DNA from: Nissolia schottii
Lineage: Eukaryota; Streptophyta; Magnoliopsida; Fabales; Fabaceae
Length of the DNA: 64,000 bases
Direction of reading: 5' to 3'
Assembly: GCA_003254905.1 (NCBI GenBank)
Contig: QANU01055992.1
Location: 215,603 to 279,602 of the forward strand
Shown here: positions 13,401-23,192 of the stretch, in pieces
Numbering within the stretch: position 1 is the stretch's first letter
Layout of the letters: each line of letters starts with the position of its first letter
Notes under the pieces: generated by a model
Databases searched by the model: none
Seen by the model: only the letters and a program-made list of their open reading frames with translations
What the model was told of the DNA's origin: nothing
Made by a program: the position numbers and the translations under genes

Positions 13401-16400
13401 AATTGGTCACTATTGAATATCAGCACTAGTTAGTCTAGAAGTCATGAAAATTCGACAAAGTTTTACGTTGGTTGCCGACGGCCTAACACAACCCTCCTCT
13501 TTTACCAGGGCTTGGGACTGGCTATGTAGTGTTTTCCAACAAAACACGACATAGGCAGAGTTACTAGTTAGTCTAGAAGGTTCTATAAAAATCAAGATAA
13601 AAATAGAGTACGAGCGCTAGATCATTTTAGGAATAGAATGCTTTATTAATTATAAGAGAAACATCTAGAATGGGAAAGTCTAGAATATCTAGAAAAGCCT
13701 AGTGCTAGAATTTTCTAGCTTGCCTTTGGTCGGCACTTCCACCAACTTTGAAAGGCTATATATATGATTGTAAGCCTTGTGTTGTAAGTTTGCAGAGAGA
13801 GTGAAGAACAAATAGGGTGAGTGAAAGCAAGAGGCGGGAGCTTGTAGTGCTCTGGCAATTATTGTTTCCATCATGTATGTATAGGTGTGCCCAAGTGAGA
13901 GATAAAGGGTGTATATAGTGTACATTTGCTCAAGAAATTAAATAAGTTGCATTGTTTGTGAAGTTTATTGCCTCCTTGCTCTACAATTTGGCAACAGAGT
14001 AGGACCTGTTTAAGGGGTGATTAAGGATCACGGATTTTGGGGGGGAGCTTACACAATTGCAGTTTGGGACTGTGACGTTATTGGTTTGAGACCAAAATAG
14101 CAGTTGGGAAATTCTATCAAATCACTATGGTAGATATCTAAGTGATTGGTGGAATTAGGAAGCTCAATATCCAGAATTATACGCCATGGTAGTCATGCAT
14201 GGAATCATATCTCCAGGGCCAAGATTTGTGGGAGATTTTTGGAGGCAATGAGACCACGTCACCTCTAGCAACTGAAGCTGAAGAATTGCGGAATTGGTAG
14301 ATTGAAGAAGGAAAGGCGATGCTTGCGATCAAAACTATGGTGGAGACGAGATGCTAGATCACATTAGGAAGGCATCATCTCCAAAGGAAGCGTGGTACAT
14401 GTTCACCACATTGTTCTCAAAGAAGAATGATGTAACGAGCACCAACTCTCCCAATGGTAGCTCTTTGAGAGGTTACCTACTCTCCTAATTCTAGTCCAGG
14501 GTTCCCAATTCCTAATTCCTAATTCCTAATGCATTCCTAATTCCTGCTTAATTTGTGAGAAGTGGGGACATTTTGCAAGAGATTGTTGGTTCAAGAAGTC
14601 AGCAGAGCTGCAACCTGAAGTAGTCTGGCGGAAAACTAATGACTGAAGAATGGTATGCTTCTAAGTCACTAGAAATAGACGAAGAAATTGGCTTGGAAGA
14701 AGGAAAAAACTTTGACAAGAGGAACATCGAGGAGCATGTAGAGTCGCTAGAGGTAGAAGTGGTACTGGCTGTAGCACACCAATCAATCATTGATGACAAG
14801 AAGGATTAGATCATTGATTCAAGTTGCTCCAATTATATGACAAGCGACAAGGAACAACTATAGAGCATAATAGAGTACACAGATAATCGTGTGGTGTTGA
14901 CAAAAGACAATTCGAGGTACCTAATCACTCACATTGGGAAAGCGGTTGTCTCACCGAGTTGTGGTGACAACTAGGTACACTGACAAAATGTCTACTACAA
15001 GCAGGAATGAAAAAAAAATTTACTTTTAGTATCACTGATTACGAAGTTAGGAAGGTAGGTGGTGTTTGGCCCAGAGGATGTTGAAACTTATGATAAGTTA
15101 AAAATCATTGGGGAATTTGTGCTGAAAGGGCGGCATTTAGAGTCAATCTACATAATGTCAGCAGAATCTGCATATGTATATAATACTCAAAAGAATGAGA
15201 CGTCTGATTTGTGGCATGCACACTTTAGGCACATAAGTTATCAAAAGCCCAAGGTAATGATGAAGAAGGAAATGCTCAAGGGTATCCCTCATCTTGAAGT
15301 GCAAGAGGACGTAATAAGTGTCGGATGTCATTATAGTAAGGCACACCAACATCCGTATGAAGGATCAAAGTTTCAAGCTTAAGAGCCTTTAGTGCTGGTT
15401 CACTCGTATGTGTTTGGACCAGTGAAACAATCTTCAATAAGTGGATACCGGTACATGGTGATACTAAAGGTGAGTGTGGGTCTACTTGATAAAGGAAAAG
15501 TTAGAGACATTAGCAAAACTCAAAGATTTCAAGGTAGAAAGTAAAGTTGGAAGAAGATTAGATGTCTTCGCACAGAATGGGGGAGAGTATACATCAAAAG
15601 AGTTCTATGATTTCTTGAAGCAGTGTAAGATTCAAAGACAAATAATGTGTCCTAACACTCCCTAGCAAAATGGCGTGGCAGAAAGGAAGAATCATCATCT
15701 TGTAGAGATCTGTCAGAGCATGCTACATGCCAAGAATGTGCGGAGTAGATTCTAGGCCGAGTGCATGGAGACTGCAACTCACATGATTAACGACTTCCAC
15801 AAGCAAAGCTAAGGTTTATCTCGCTGTTCAAGAAGTTATGGAAAGCTTAAACCCACAATGAGCCACTTTAGAGTATTTGGCCGTGTGCTAAGTCTTCGTT
15901 ACTAATCACCTTAGGAGCAAAATGGATAGGAAGGCCATTCGATGCATATTTATGGGATATGATAATCAGAAAAAAGGATTCAAATGTTATGATCCCACAA
16001 CAGGCTGGTGTTAAACATCGAGAAATTTGGTGTTCGATGAAGCCTCCTCTTGGTGGTCACCACAACAAGTGATTCTACTGAACACTAAAGAGATAGAAGG
16101 CACTATAGAAGAAAAGATTAGGGGGGGGCATGGACAATATAGAAGAAGTGTCCAAATCCTCCTGCACTGAAGACACGAAGTCCTTGGAAAACACGAGTGC
16201 ATCACAGGGAATGAGAATTGTCTTTGCATGACGAAGAAGAGGTTGAGGAGCTACCGCAACTCAGAAGATCAACCCGACAAAGAAAGCCCAATTCTAACTA
16301 TGCAAATTTTGCAAAGGGGATGAAACAGAAGGAATATATAACGTATGAAGATCACTTGCAAAAGAAAGAATGGATCAAGACATCAAGTGACATCAAATTT

Positions 16401-17572
16401 CCAGAATTCAAGGAGACAACCAAGAATGCAAAGAACTAGTGCTGAGAGGGAAAAATGAAAATCAGCACTAGTTAGTCTAGAAGGTTCTATAAACATCAAG
16501 ATAAAAATAGAGTAGAACTATATCATTGTAGGAGCTGAATGTTTAATTTGATATAAGAGAAACAACAAGAATAGGAAACTCTAGAATATCTAGAAAAGGA
16601 ATCATCTTACCGTATATAGAGTGCACTTTTACAAGAAATTAAATAAGTTGCATTGTTTGTGAAGTTTATTGCATGCATTGCTCTCCAACTATTTGCTATC
16701 AGTACGTTTATTTGGACATAATGATTTGTGTGTTGTTCGACACTAGGGAGATATGTGAAAATGAGTGTGGAATTCACTTGCATGACTGAAGAATCGGATG
16801 ATGATATTATCATGTACTATCACACACACCTGATTTCCTCATGTACATGAATTTCCCACTCATTTCCTACTAGTGTTGATCAAGATACAAAAAATGCCAT
16901 GTCCAAATAATATTATTCATTTACTATTACAGCTTTGTACATGCCATCCGGGGAATCTTGCTTTTCTTGTTTTATATGCATGAACATAGGTTTCAGAATG
17001 TCACAATTTTCATGATCTTTCTACTTAATATCCAATTGGGTTAAATGTTATCCCTAGTCCTAATTTTGTGGAGACAATCTGAACTCATTTTTCTCGAAAC
17101 CATAATTTATACATATAGTCAAACGTTGTTATTCAAGCTGCAAGGTTATCTGAGCTTTATTTCCTTATGCCTGTAGGCACGCCCAATGTTCAGAGACAGA
17201 AGGAATTTTGCAAGATTGGCAGATCCGCAGTTGCAAGGTCACTACGCAGGGTATAGTCTAAAGATGGCAGTTGAGTTGGCATCCATGTGTCTTCGAGAAG
17301 AGCCGCGTTACCGGCCTGGGACCGGTGACATAGTGCTTGCTCTTGATTACTTATCATCCAAGCAATATGTTCCAAAAGTATCTATCACAGTTAACGGACG
17401 AGGCATAGAGAATGGCGACTCTCCAAGTCCAAAGGAAACAACAGCTATTTTGCCTTTGGATAAATACTCACGAAGAGAGCAAGCTGTAGCAGAGGCCAAG
17501 CTGTGGGGTGAGACTTGGCGAGATAAAAGAAGAAAAAGTGGCCAAAGTAGTCCTGAGGAATTAAGTAGGTAG
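1496..17572 (+). CDS. PBS1-like receptor-like cytoplasmic kinase (RLCK VII), 5'-partial, four exons
   Basis: This encodes a serine/threonine protein kinase of the PBS1-like (PBL) family. Such kinases usually sit at the plasma membrane and relay immune or developmental receptor signals. The exons are 1496-1665, 1792-1981, 12731-13119 and 17177-17572. All junctions are GT-AG and the phases join, giving 380 residues to the TAG stop. Visible landmarks are the glycine loop GQGGFGTV, the VAVK lysine, the catalytic loop YRDLKSSN (Tyr in place of His of HRD is normal for this family), DFG, and a [10 protein letters not shown] activation segment. The C-terminus is rich in Lys, Arg and Ser. The first exon here starts with the last two bases of a codon, so the N-terminus, where myristoylation or palmitoylation would occur, is outside the window. 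The wording [13 protein letters not shown] and the short tail fit the PBL22-25 branch, which is my inference. The introns are 126, 10749 and 4057 bp; the two long ones contain retrotransposons. The exons themselves look intact, so the gene may still be spliced. Confidence 0.88.
2030..2494 (-). repeat. Left (3') LTR of the outer copia element
   Basis: The block begins TGTTAGAAATATT and ends CCTCA on the + strand, inside the kinase intron and 48 bp after a splice donor. A GAAGAGGAG purine tract on the minus strand lies immediately inside it, as expected before a 3' LTR. Parts of it, such as the stretch around 2065-2160, resemble 12140-12260 in the right LTR. No clear target-site duplication was found. 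Confidence 0.6.
3006..3496 (+). repeat. 5' LTR of the gypsy element
   Basis: It begins TGTTACACACC and ends CTTACA two bases before the tRNA-Met primer-binding site. It pairs with 8027-8515 at about 97% identity and is preceded by the target duplication GAGTT. Confidence 0.92.
8027..8515 (+). repeat. 3' LTR of the gypsy element
   Basis: It begins TGTTACACACC after a purine-rich tract (AAGGGGAGGG) and is followed by the target duplication GAGTT at 8516-8520. It is about 97% identical to 3006-3496. Confidence 0.92.
11573..11720 (+). repeat. Possible fragment of a small DNA transposon in the copia leader
   Basis: The block opens TAGGGATGGCAATGG, then has GGATATCCG and GGTACCCG motifs and a run of GGGGAT words. 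This is the style of a very common class of non-autonomous plant DNA elements. It interrupts the copia similarity. I could not find a matching right end, so family and extent are guesses. Confidence 0.3.
11935..12390 (-). repeat. Right (5') LTR of the outer copia element, far end uncertain
   Basis: It starts TGTGAAATATT directly beside the tRNA-Met primer-binding site (11923-11934 on the minus strand). Its 12140-12310 part resembles the left LTR in the same order, but with much divergence. The right boundary could lie anywhere between about 12390 and 12600, because no matching end or target duplication could be found. Confidence 0.45.
13120..13413 (+). other. Native intron sequence after the third kinase exon
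   Basis: This intron DNA starts at the donor GTAACG (13120) and runs to the insertion point of the second copia element. The other half of the same intron is 16693-17176, which ends in the acceptor CCTGTAG. No other feature was seen in either part. Confidence 0.6.
13414..13985 (+). repeat. 5' LTR of the second copia element, carrying a small insert
   Basis: It starts TGAATATCAGC and ends GCTCTACA, followed directly by a primer-binding-like stretch TTTGGCAACAGAG. A TATA-like stretch (ctatatatatg) is near 13758. A 121-bp insert at 13442-13562 lies near its left end. It matches the 3' LTR at 16456-16687 in its outer parts. Confidence 0.85.
13442..13562. repeat. 121-bp insert flanked by 17-bp direct repeats inside an LTR
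   Basis: The word ACTAGTTAGTCTAGAAG occurs at 13425-13441 and again at 13563-13579. The 3' LTR has it only once (16467-16483). The DNA between the two copies therefore looks like an insertion with a 17-bp target duplication. Its core (GGTTGCCGACGGCC, about 13470-13484) is more GC-rich than the surroundings. The long duplication suits target-primed retroposition (SINE or LINE), but I see no clear A-tail or tRNA boxes, so the family is open. Confidence 0.6.
16456..16687 (+). repeat. 3' LTR of the second copia element
   Basis: It begins TGAAAATCAGCAC after an AGAGGGAAAAA purine tract, ends GCTCTCCA and is followed by the target duplication ACTAT. It is shorter than the 5' LTR. Confidence 0.82.
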
Positions 17573-18590
17573 TGAAATTGGTTTTTCTGTTCTCTTGTCA
17601 CACTGCATGCATCAAGACATCAAGGAAAGCTCAACATGCTTATAGTGCAAGAAGAGGAAGGCAAAATAATCCTTTGATGCAGATTAGAAGTTGCTGGTAG
17701 AAAAGAAATGTCTTCAAGATTTTGACGTAGCAAAATAAAATTGGGTGGCTAGCGATTTTGTAGTGCTGTTTGGGCACTTGTGAACCTGAGGCATACATGC
17801 TTTGAAGCAAAAACAATTTATTTTTATTTTTTTAACTTAATGGATAGAGAAAAATTCATGATGTTACATTGGATTGCTGGAGTTATATCCCCGGCATGGT
17901 CTCCTAACAAACTGACAGAAAGTTGTGAATATTAGGCACATGTGACTCTCAGCAACGTGTCAAGTTTGAGACTAAATTATTGCAATGTCTCAAGTGTTAT
18001 GTATGAAAAAATGGTGGATTCTTTTACCATACCCTCACTTTAAAAAAATACAATTTAACATTATATCAACTTAAACATCGTTAAATAATTATGACGTGAC
18101 TATTAGACTATATTGTCAATAGTTTCATGCGAACAACAATAAACTTACTTAACCCATAATCAGACATAAACTAACCTAAAATCCATTATTTCACCTAGAT
18201 TTGTCATCAAAACATGACTCACACATGACTTCGATCCTGGTCAAACAGTGAGTTATGGGTTGAGTTCAGGTCGGGTTATAGGTCAAGTATGTTTATTTTA
18301 TTGACATGACACTATTGACGTGGCACTTTGTTAGCTGCATCAATCGTTAATAAAATTTAACTAATGACGTGGATTAAAATCAACTCATTTATAATATGTT
18401 AGGAACTAAAATCAAATATTTTAATAAGTTTGGACCAAAAAAAATACATTTTAGGAACCTAAAACAAATTTTAAAAATTTTCCTGGACCTGAATTATATT
18501 TAAGCATTAAGGTATCATTGTGAAACACTCTTATGATTATTTTACAAATTTTAAGTAGACAATGATAAATTATATTTTTTTTTTAAAAGT
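17573..18590. other. Kinase 3' flank and AT-rich intergenic DNA with one inverted-repeat-element end
   Basis: The kinase 3' UTR probably occupies the first few hundred bases. Around 18370-18510 lie phrases such as GGACCAAAAAAAATAC and AGGAACCTAAAAC. They resemble the ends of the non-autonomous Mutator-type elements common in legumes (compare 26051-26403). No gene was seen. Confidence 0.35.
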
Positions 18591-18599
18591 GAGAGGGCA

Positions 18600-21500
18600 T
18601 GAATCCACCTAAAATAATAATAAGGGTAAATAATTAATATTATTCTTGATAATTCAAGAGAATGATGTACTAGCTATGTATTTAAGGGTGCATGGTATAG
18701 TCTTGTATCATCTAAGTTGTTCAATGTTTTTGTATTACATCTTGTTACAGGATAAACTCCCAATACCCAAAAGGCTTGGTAACAAAGCCCATAAAGAAGA
18801 ACTGGGCTTCAAACTCGGCCCAACAATAATAGGATCCGCATTAAGGGCTAAATCACGAGTGGCTCATGTGCCATATATAACACCCTAGCTAGCTAGCCTG
18901 CGCTTAAGTCGCAAGTTTGCTAGCCACGTTGTTATCTGCTTTGGTGGGGATGATACTTAGTCCCGTTTATAGAGCAGAAAATATTGTTACCCAAAATATG
19001 GACCACATTAAAATTTTCTTTGTACATCACACAGTGTAAATTAAGAGCCTTGTCGCGTTAGAGCATACATTGCGAGCGGAACATAGCATGCTTAACTAAT
19101 AGAGTATGGATATATTCAACATATGTCAAGATACAAACATTGGTCCTTCATACATTCTTAAATAAGCACATAGATTATGTTCGTAGTAGTAAGTACGATG
19201 ATCACATAACAGTGCATATACACACATACAATCCACTGGCTAATAATCTAATCCTCCGCTGTCCTGCCCTGGAATGCCTCCTCTTCATACCACTCCTCTC
19301 CTGGTTCTTTGTCAGATCCTGGGGTCATGGATGAGTGGGGTGAGAACATAGCGCTCTCAGCAGCAAACCTTAGGGAATAGGGGACTTCTTTTTCTCATTC
19401 ACTCTCCAGACCACTCAGGGATTTCTAGGCGTCATAGTTATACTATGTCCCTACTAATTATTAAAATTCACACTAAGCCTGAGCAGCTTTATCTAGTTTA
19501 CTATGTGACTGGAGAAACCTATTCTTCATTAACTACGTCACCTGTTCTCTACCTTACTCCCTAGGTCACATATGATCACATAATTCACATAATAAGCTTC
19601 AGTGCGTGTCCCCTTATAACCGTGCCCATTTTAATTATAAGCTTCTTCACACATCCACTTATGTACAGTTGTATATCACTTAGAGCACATACTCAAGCTC
19701 AACCCCCCCCGGCCGTAGCGGTGGTCATACCAATACAAGCTACGTTTTGTCTCAGTATCGTGAGGACCAAACAACGCTTAACCTGAGTAGTTCCTCTTTC
19801 CACGAATTATCATCGCTCACGATAAGAGTATCCATCCTTGTACTAGGGATGGCGAGGAGATCTACCGTCGTCCTTGTGCTAGGGACGAGGTAATCTCAGG
19901 GTTCAGCTTGTCTTTCCTACCGTCTAGTGGCACAGCTAGGAAAATATTGGTTTCCTTTAACATTAATATCCTTTGGTTCCTTTTAGGGACTTAGTGACGT
20001 CACGCCCTATTCCATTTATTAATTCCTTACATATACCTTTCATGATGCATACTCATCACATAAGTCATACATCATTTTCCAGTCAACAGTTCACAATTCA
20101 GTCTAATAATTCACATAGCGTATATAACGTATCCTCATGTAACCTATAACTTTACATAATTCGTACCATCAATTATATACTATCACTAACTTCACATATA
20201 AGAAACATAATCTCATGCCTTGAACATAACAAACGTAGACCTAGCAACTAATACAACAGACGTCTAATTTCTGTCAGAAATTAGCGACCATAAACCGGAG
20301 AGGTCCAAGACCTTATCTCAAGGTTTTTGGTAGCCCAAATATCATTTTTCATGTCTAAAAACTCAGATTTTGAACCCCCTTGCACGAAATTTCAGTTTTG
20401 CCCCTTTTCTCAAAATTACCATTTCGCCCCCATAAACGCCCTGTTTTCTTTGGAATTTTTGTTCTAAAAAACCCAATGGACTCAAGACTTGTCCTTAAGG
20501 TTTTTGATAGTCATAAACCCATATTTTCTGAAAATAAACCCAGTTTTTCAGTCCCAATACGTGAAATTCCCATTTTGCCCTTTTTCACAAAAACTCATTT
20601 TCTGCCTGTTGGCTGAGAAATTCATCGGGGACTCCAAAAATCATAAAACTTGACATCTCCACTCAATTTTTCGTGTAGAACTCAAAAATAACATTAGTTT
20701 TTCATGATAAAAATCCCAGCATACAATTCCCTTCAAAATCGTGTTATAGCCCTAATTTCAGCTTAGGCGTTCCTAATTTCTGACAGAATCACAGACAGTA
20801 CCAACAGATCCAGACAATCATCAACAACATATATATACCAAGGTCACATAAAAGGCATCATAACCACAGATATATCTAGCAGAAAATATAGCACAAACAT
20901 CATCATACATCTTAAATCATATAGACAGTAATTATGTCGGTTTACCCACGTTTTCTCGGTGTCGATGTTTCCTACAGCTTCCAACTTGCTATGATTCCTT
21001 CTAAATCCTCTTGGGCTGAGTTCCTTCAAGCTTTCTCTGAGGATTTTGAGGGCTTTTTGTGGGCTTAGGTTAGGGGATTTTTGAAGAATTTGAACTGGGT
21101 TGGATATAAGAAGTGTCTGGGTCTCTGTTTTGACCAAATAACAATCGATTGTGTAATCGGACAGAGTTTTGGCAAGATTTTCCAATTTTTACCCAAAATT
21201 TCTGATTTGGGGGGTATTTATAGGCCTCTTGGCCGAAAATCCCTTTCCAATTTTGCCTGTGGGGCAAAATTTCCAAAATGCCCTTATTTTGTCCTTATTC
21301 TAAATGTCATTTTCATTACTCACCACTTTGAATGTTGACTTGAGCCAAGTGGACTGCTTCGTGGCCGTGTGTTTTGATGTTTCTTGGCCGGTTTTGTGGC
21401 CAAAAATTAACTGGCTCCGGCAGATCAATTTTGATTAGGTTTTGGCGTTTCCGATCCCGGTACTCCGCGTTCAGCTGTTCTAAAAATATTTTGATCACAT

Positions 21501-21790
21501 CCTTGTGATCTCCTAATTTTTTCTAAGTAATATTCTAGGGTTATTTAGGTATTTATGAATGCTCGTCTGTAGCCATACCTTTTACGGATACTTTAGAGGC
21601 GCAGTTGTGTTCAGACGGCAAAAAGGGCTTGTTCTAGTGTCTGCAGAATTTTCAGAAAACGTACAGAAATATTCCTACAGACAATTTTTAAATCCTAAGA
21701 GTTCCTAATTCCACTGATTCAATCCCAAAAATATAAATATCTAGACAATTATTTAGCAAAATTCCGCTAAGGGGAAAACGGGATATTACA
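18600..21790 (-). repeat. LTR-like repetitive block of an unidentified gypsy-type element
   Basis: Read on the minus strand, this block begins TGTAATATCCCG at 21790, a typical start for gypsy-type LTRs. It has a perfect TATA box (CCTATAAATACCCC) near 21230-21215. No protein of a retroelement was recognised. The left boundary is not resolved; 18760-18900 and 19140-19450 also look repetitive, with a GGGGTGAGAAC motif near 19338 that recurs near 41773. Confidence 0.45.
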
Positions 21791-22500
21791 CCATAACTAT
21801 TAAAGTAATCAAAAAGTAACGACTCGAGTGTAACTATTCGTAACTACAACGCGTGATCTCTAGGGTTTGTGTAACAAACTCTACGTACATGACTTAGCGT
21901 GCAAGCTACGAAACACGCAACAAACCCAAGTATAAAAGGATAGCTTGTACATGAGTTCAAGGTAACGTATGTTCACCATATTTTCATGCATCATATTCAC
22001 ATCCTTACTTGGATGTTGGAGTGCTTTTACAGGTACTCACCGACGTTGTTTCCCTAAGAAGAAATACCTTCCAAAATCTTAGTTAATCACTGTGCAACCA
22101 AGGCTCCGTCTCTCGTGCTAGGTAATATTATTTTAATCTAATTAATACAACCCCCAAAGGGAAGAAAATCCCACGTCGGAGACCTTCTTAATAAGGAGGG
22201 CGCCGCTATACCTATTCGGAAGGATCAATAGGATTAGTATAAAGACCTCCCCATTCAGAGGAGTATCTGACCAACAACAATGAGCCCTTCTCCATGAGAT
22301 CCTTGGAGCCAAATTACCTAAAAATTATCAGCCACTATAATTCAAAACTGATTTATTCTAACCCAAATCAATTCTGAACTAGTTTGGGAAAATTAGAACT
22401 GGCTCAGTTCGACAAACCGAATAAAAAATCGGTTTCTATCTAAGTCTAGTTTTGGTTAAGGAAGAAACCACCCCATGCACACCCCTACTTACCCGTCTTA
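21791..22500. other. Repeat-like spacer upstream of the acyltransferase gene
   Basis: No coding sequence was found. It contains the phrase ACAGGTACTCACCGACG (near 22031), similar to one in the LTR at about 39617, and a possible TATA stretch (TAGTATAAAGACC, near 22237). It is probably the remains of another LTR or leader region. Confidence 0.3.
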
Positions 22501-22863
22501 GCTCTATGTGGATGGAAGGTGCTCCGGTGAACATTTGTACTCTGGCTTTGCTGGACCTTTTTGGTTCGTCTGTTTGAATGAATCACATATTTACCCTAAA
22601 AAAGTTAGATTCACAGTTAAAGGTCAGAACACTTTCTGAAGAAGGAAATTTCCTCTTCCAGGAGTATGTAAGTCTAACCCGTTTCCCAACTGGTCTATCA
22701 CATCGATGTCCAATGAAAACAGGCCACGTCATTTTCCATAGTGCTGTAAAGCACAGACATATACATACAGTGACAGTAATTGTGTAAGAGAATCCCTTTG
22801 CTAATAACCAAACCCAGCTCACACAACTTTACAACAATCAACACACACACCCCCCACAACACA

Positions 22864-22881
22864 AGAGAGAGAGAGAGAGAG
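22864..22881 (+). repeat. GA microsatellite in the acyltransferase promoter or 5' UTR
   Basis: A run of nine AG units lies about 310 bp before the start codon, followed by more purine-rich sequence to about 22925. Such GA/CT tracts are common near plant transcription starts. Confidence 0.8.
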
Positions 22882-23049
22882 CAAAAAGAGGAAGAAAGAG
22901 AAAGAAAGGAAAAAAATAAAAAAACCTTTTGCTCCCACTGCATTGCATTGCGGCACCCAACAGCACACCCTTTCATACCTTTTGGCTGAACCGGGCTAAC
23001 CCGTTGAGCTCGCCGGAAACTTTGGCCTAAAGAGTCTCCGATTCCGTCC

Positions 23050-23073
23050 ATGGCCATCGATTTCCAACCTTAG
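23050..23073 (+). CDS. Seven-codon upstream ORF in the acyltransferase leader
   Basis: A start codon in a good CCATGG context opens a seven-residue frame (MAIDFQP) that stops at 23071-23073, about 120 bp before the main start at 23193. It could lower translation of the main frame if the transcript starts upstream. The transcription start is not known, so this is tentative. Confidence 0.35.
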   Translation: MAIDFQP

Positions 23074-23192
23074 AGGGCATTCAAGCTCTCACCTTTTCTT
23101 TTTTGCTTCGTTGCTGATTTTCTGAAACCACTGTGGTGGGGTTCTGGACCGAAAGGGATTCTGAAAGGTTTTAGCTTTTGGTCCTTAACAGT

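Larger units (their letters stand above)
13414..16687 (+). mobile_element. Second Ty1/copia retrotransposon, in the next kinase intron
   Basis: This is a copia-type fossil flanked by the 5-bp target duplication ACTAT (13409-13413 and 16688-16692). The LTRs begin TGAATATCAGC and TGAAAATCAGC and end CTCTACA and CTCTCCA. Recognisable parts are a gag zinc knuckle ([11 protein letters not shown], near 14550), protease (near 14810-14960), a GAG-pre-integrase motif (LWHAHFRH, near 15210) and integrase (about 15400-15950). A basic linker region ([12 protein letters not shown], near 16260) follows. No reverse transcriptase was recognised. It is broken in several places and cannot be autonomous. Confidence 0.85.

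Noticed and set aside
20844-21185. 113-codon minus-strand frame
   Set aside because: It lies just downstream of the TATA box of an LTR-like block and looks like LTR leader sequence, not a protein gene.
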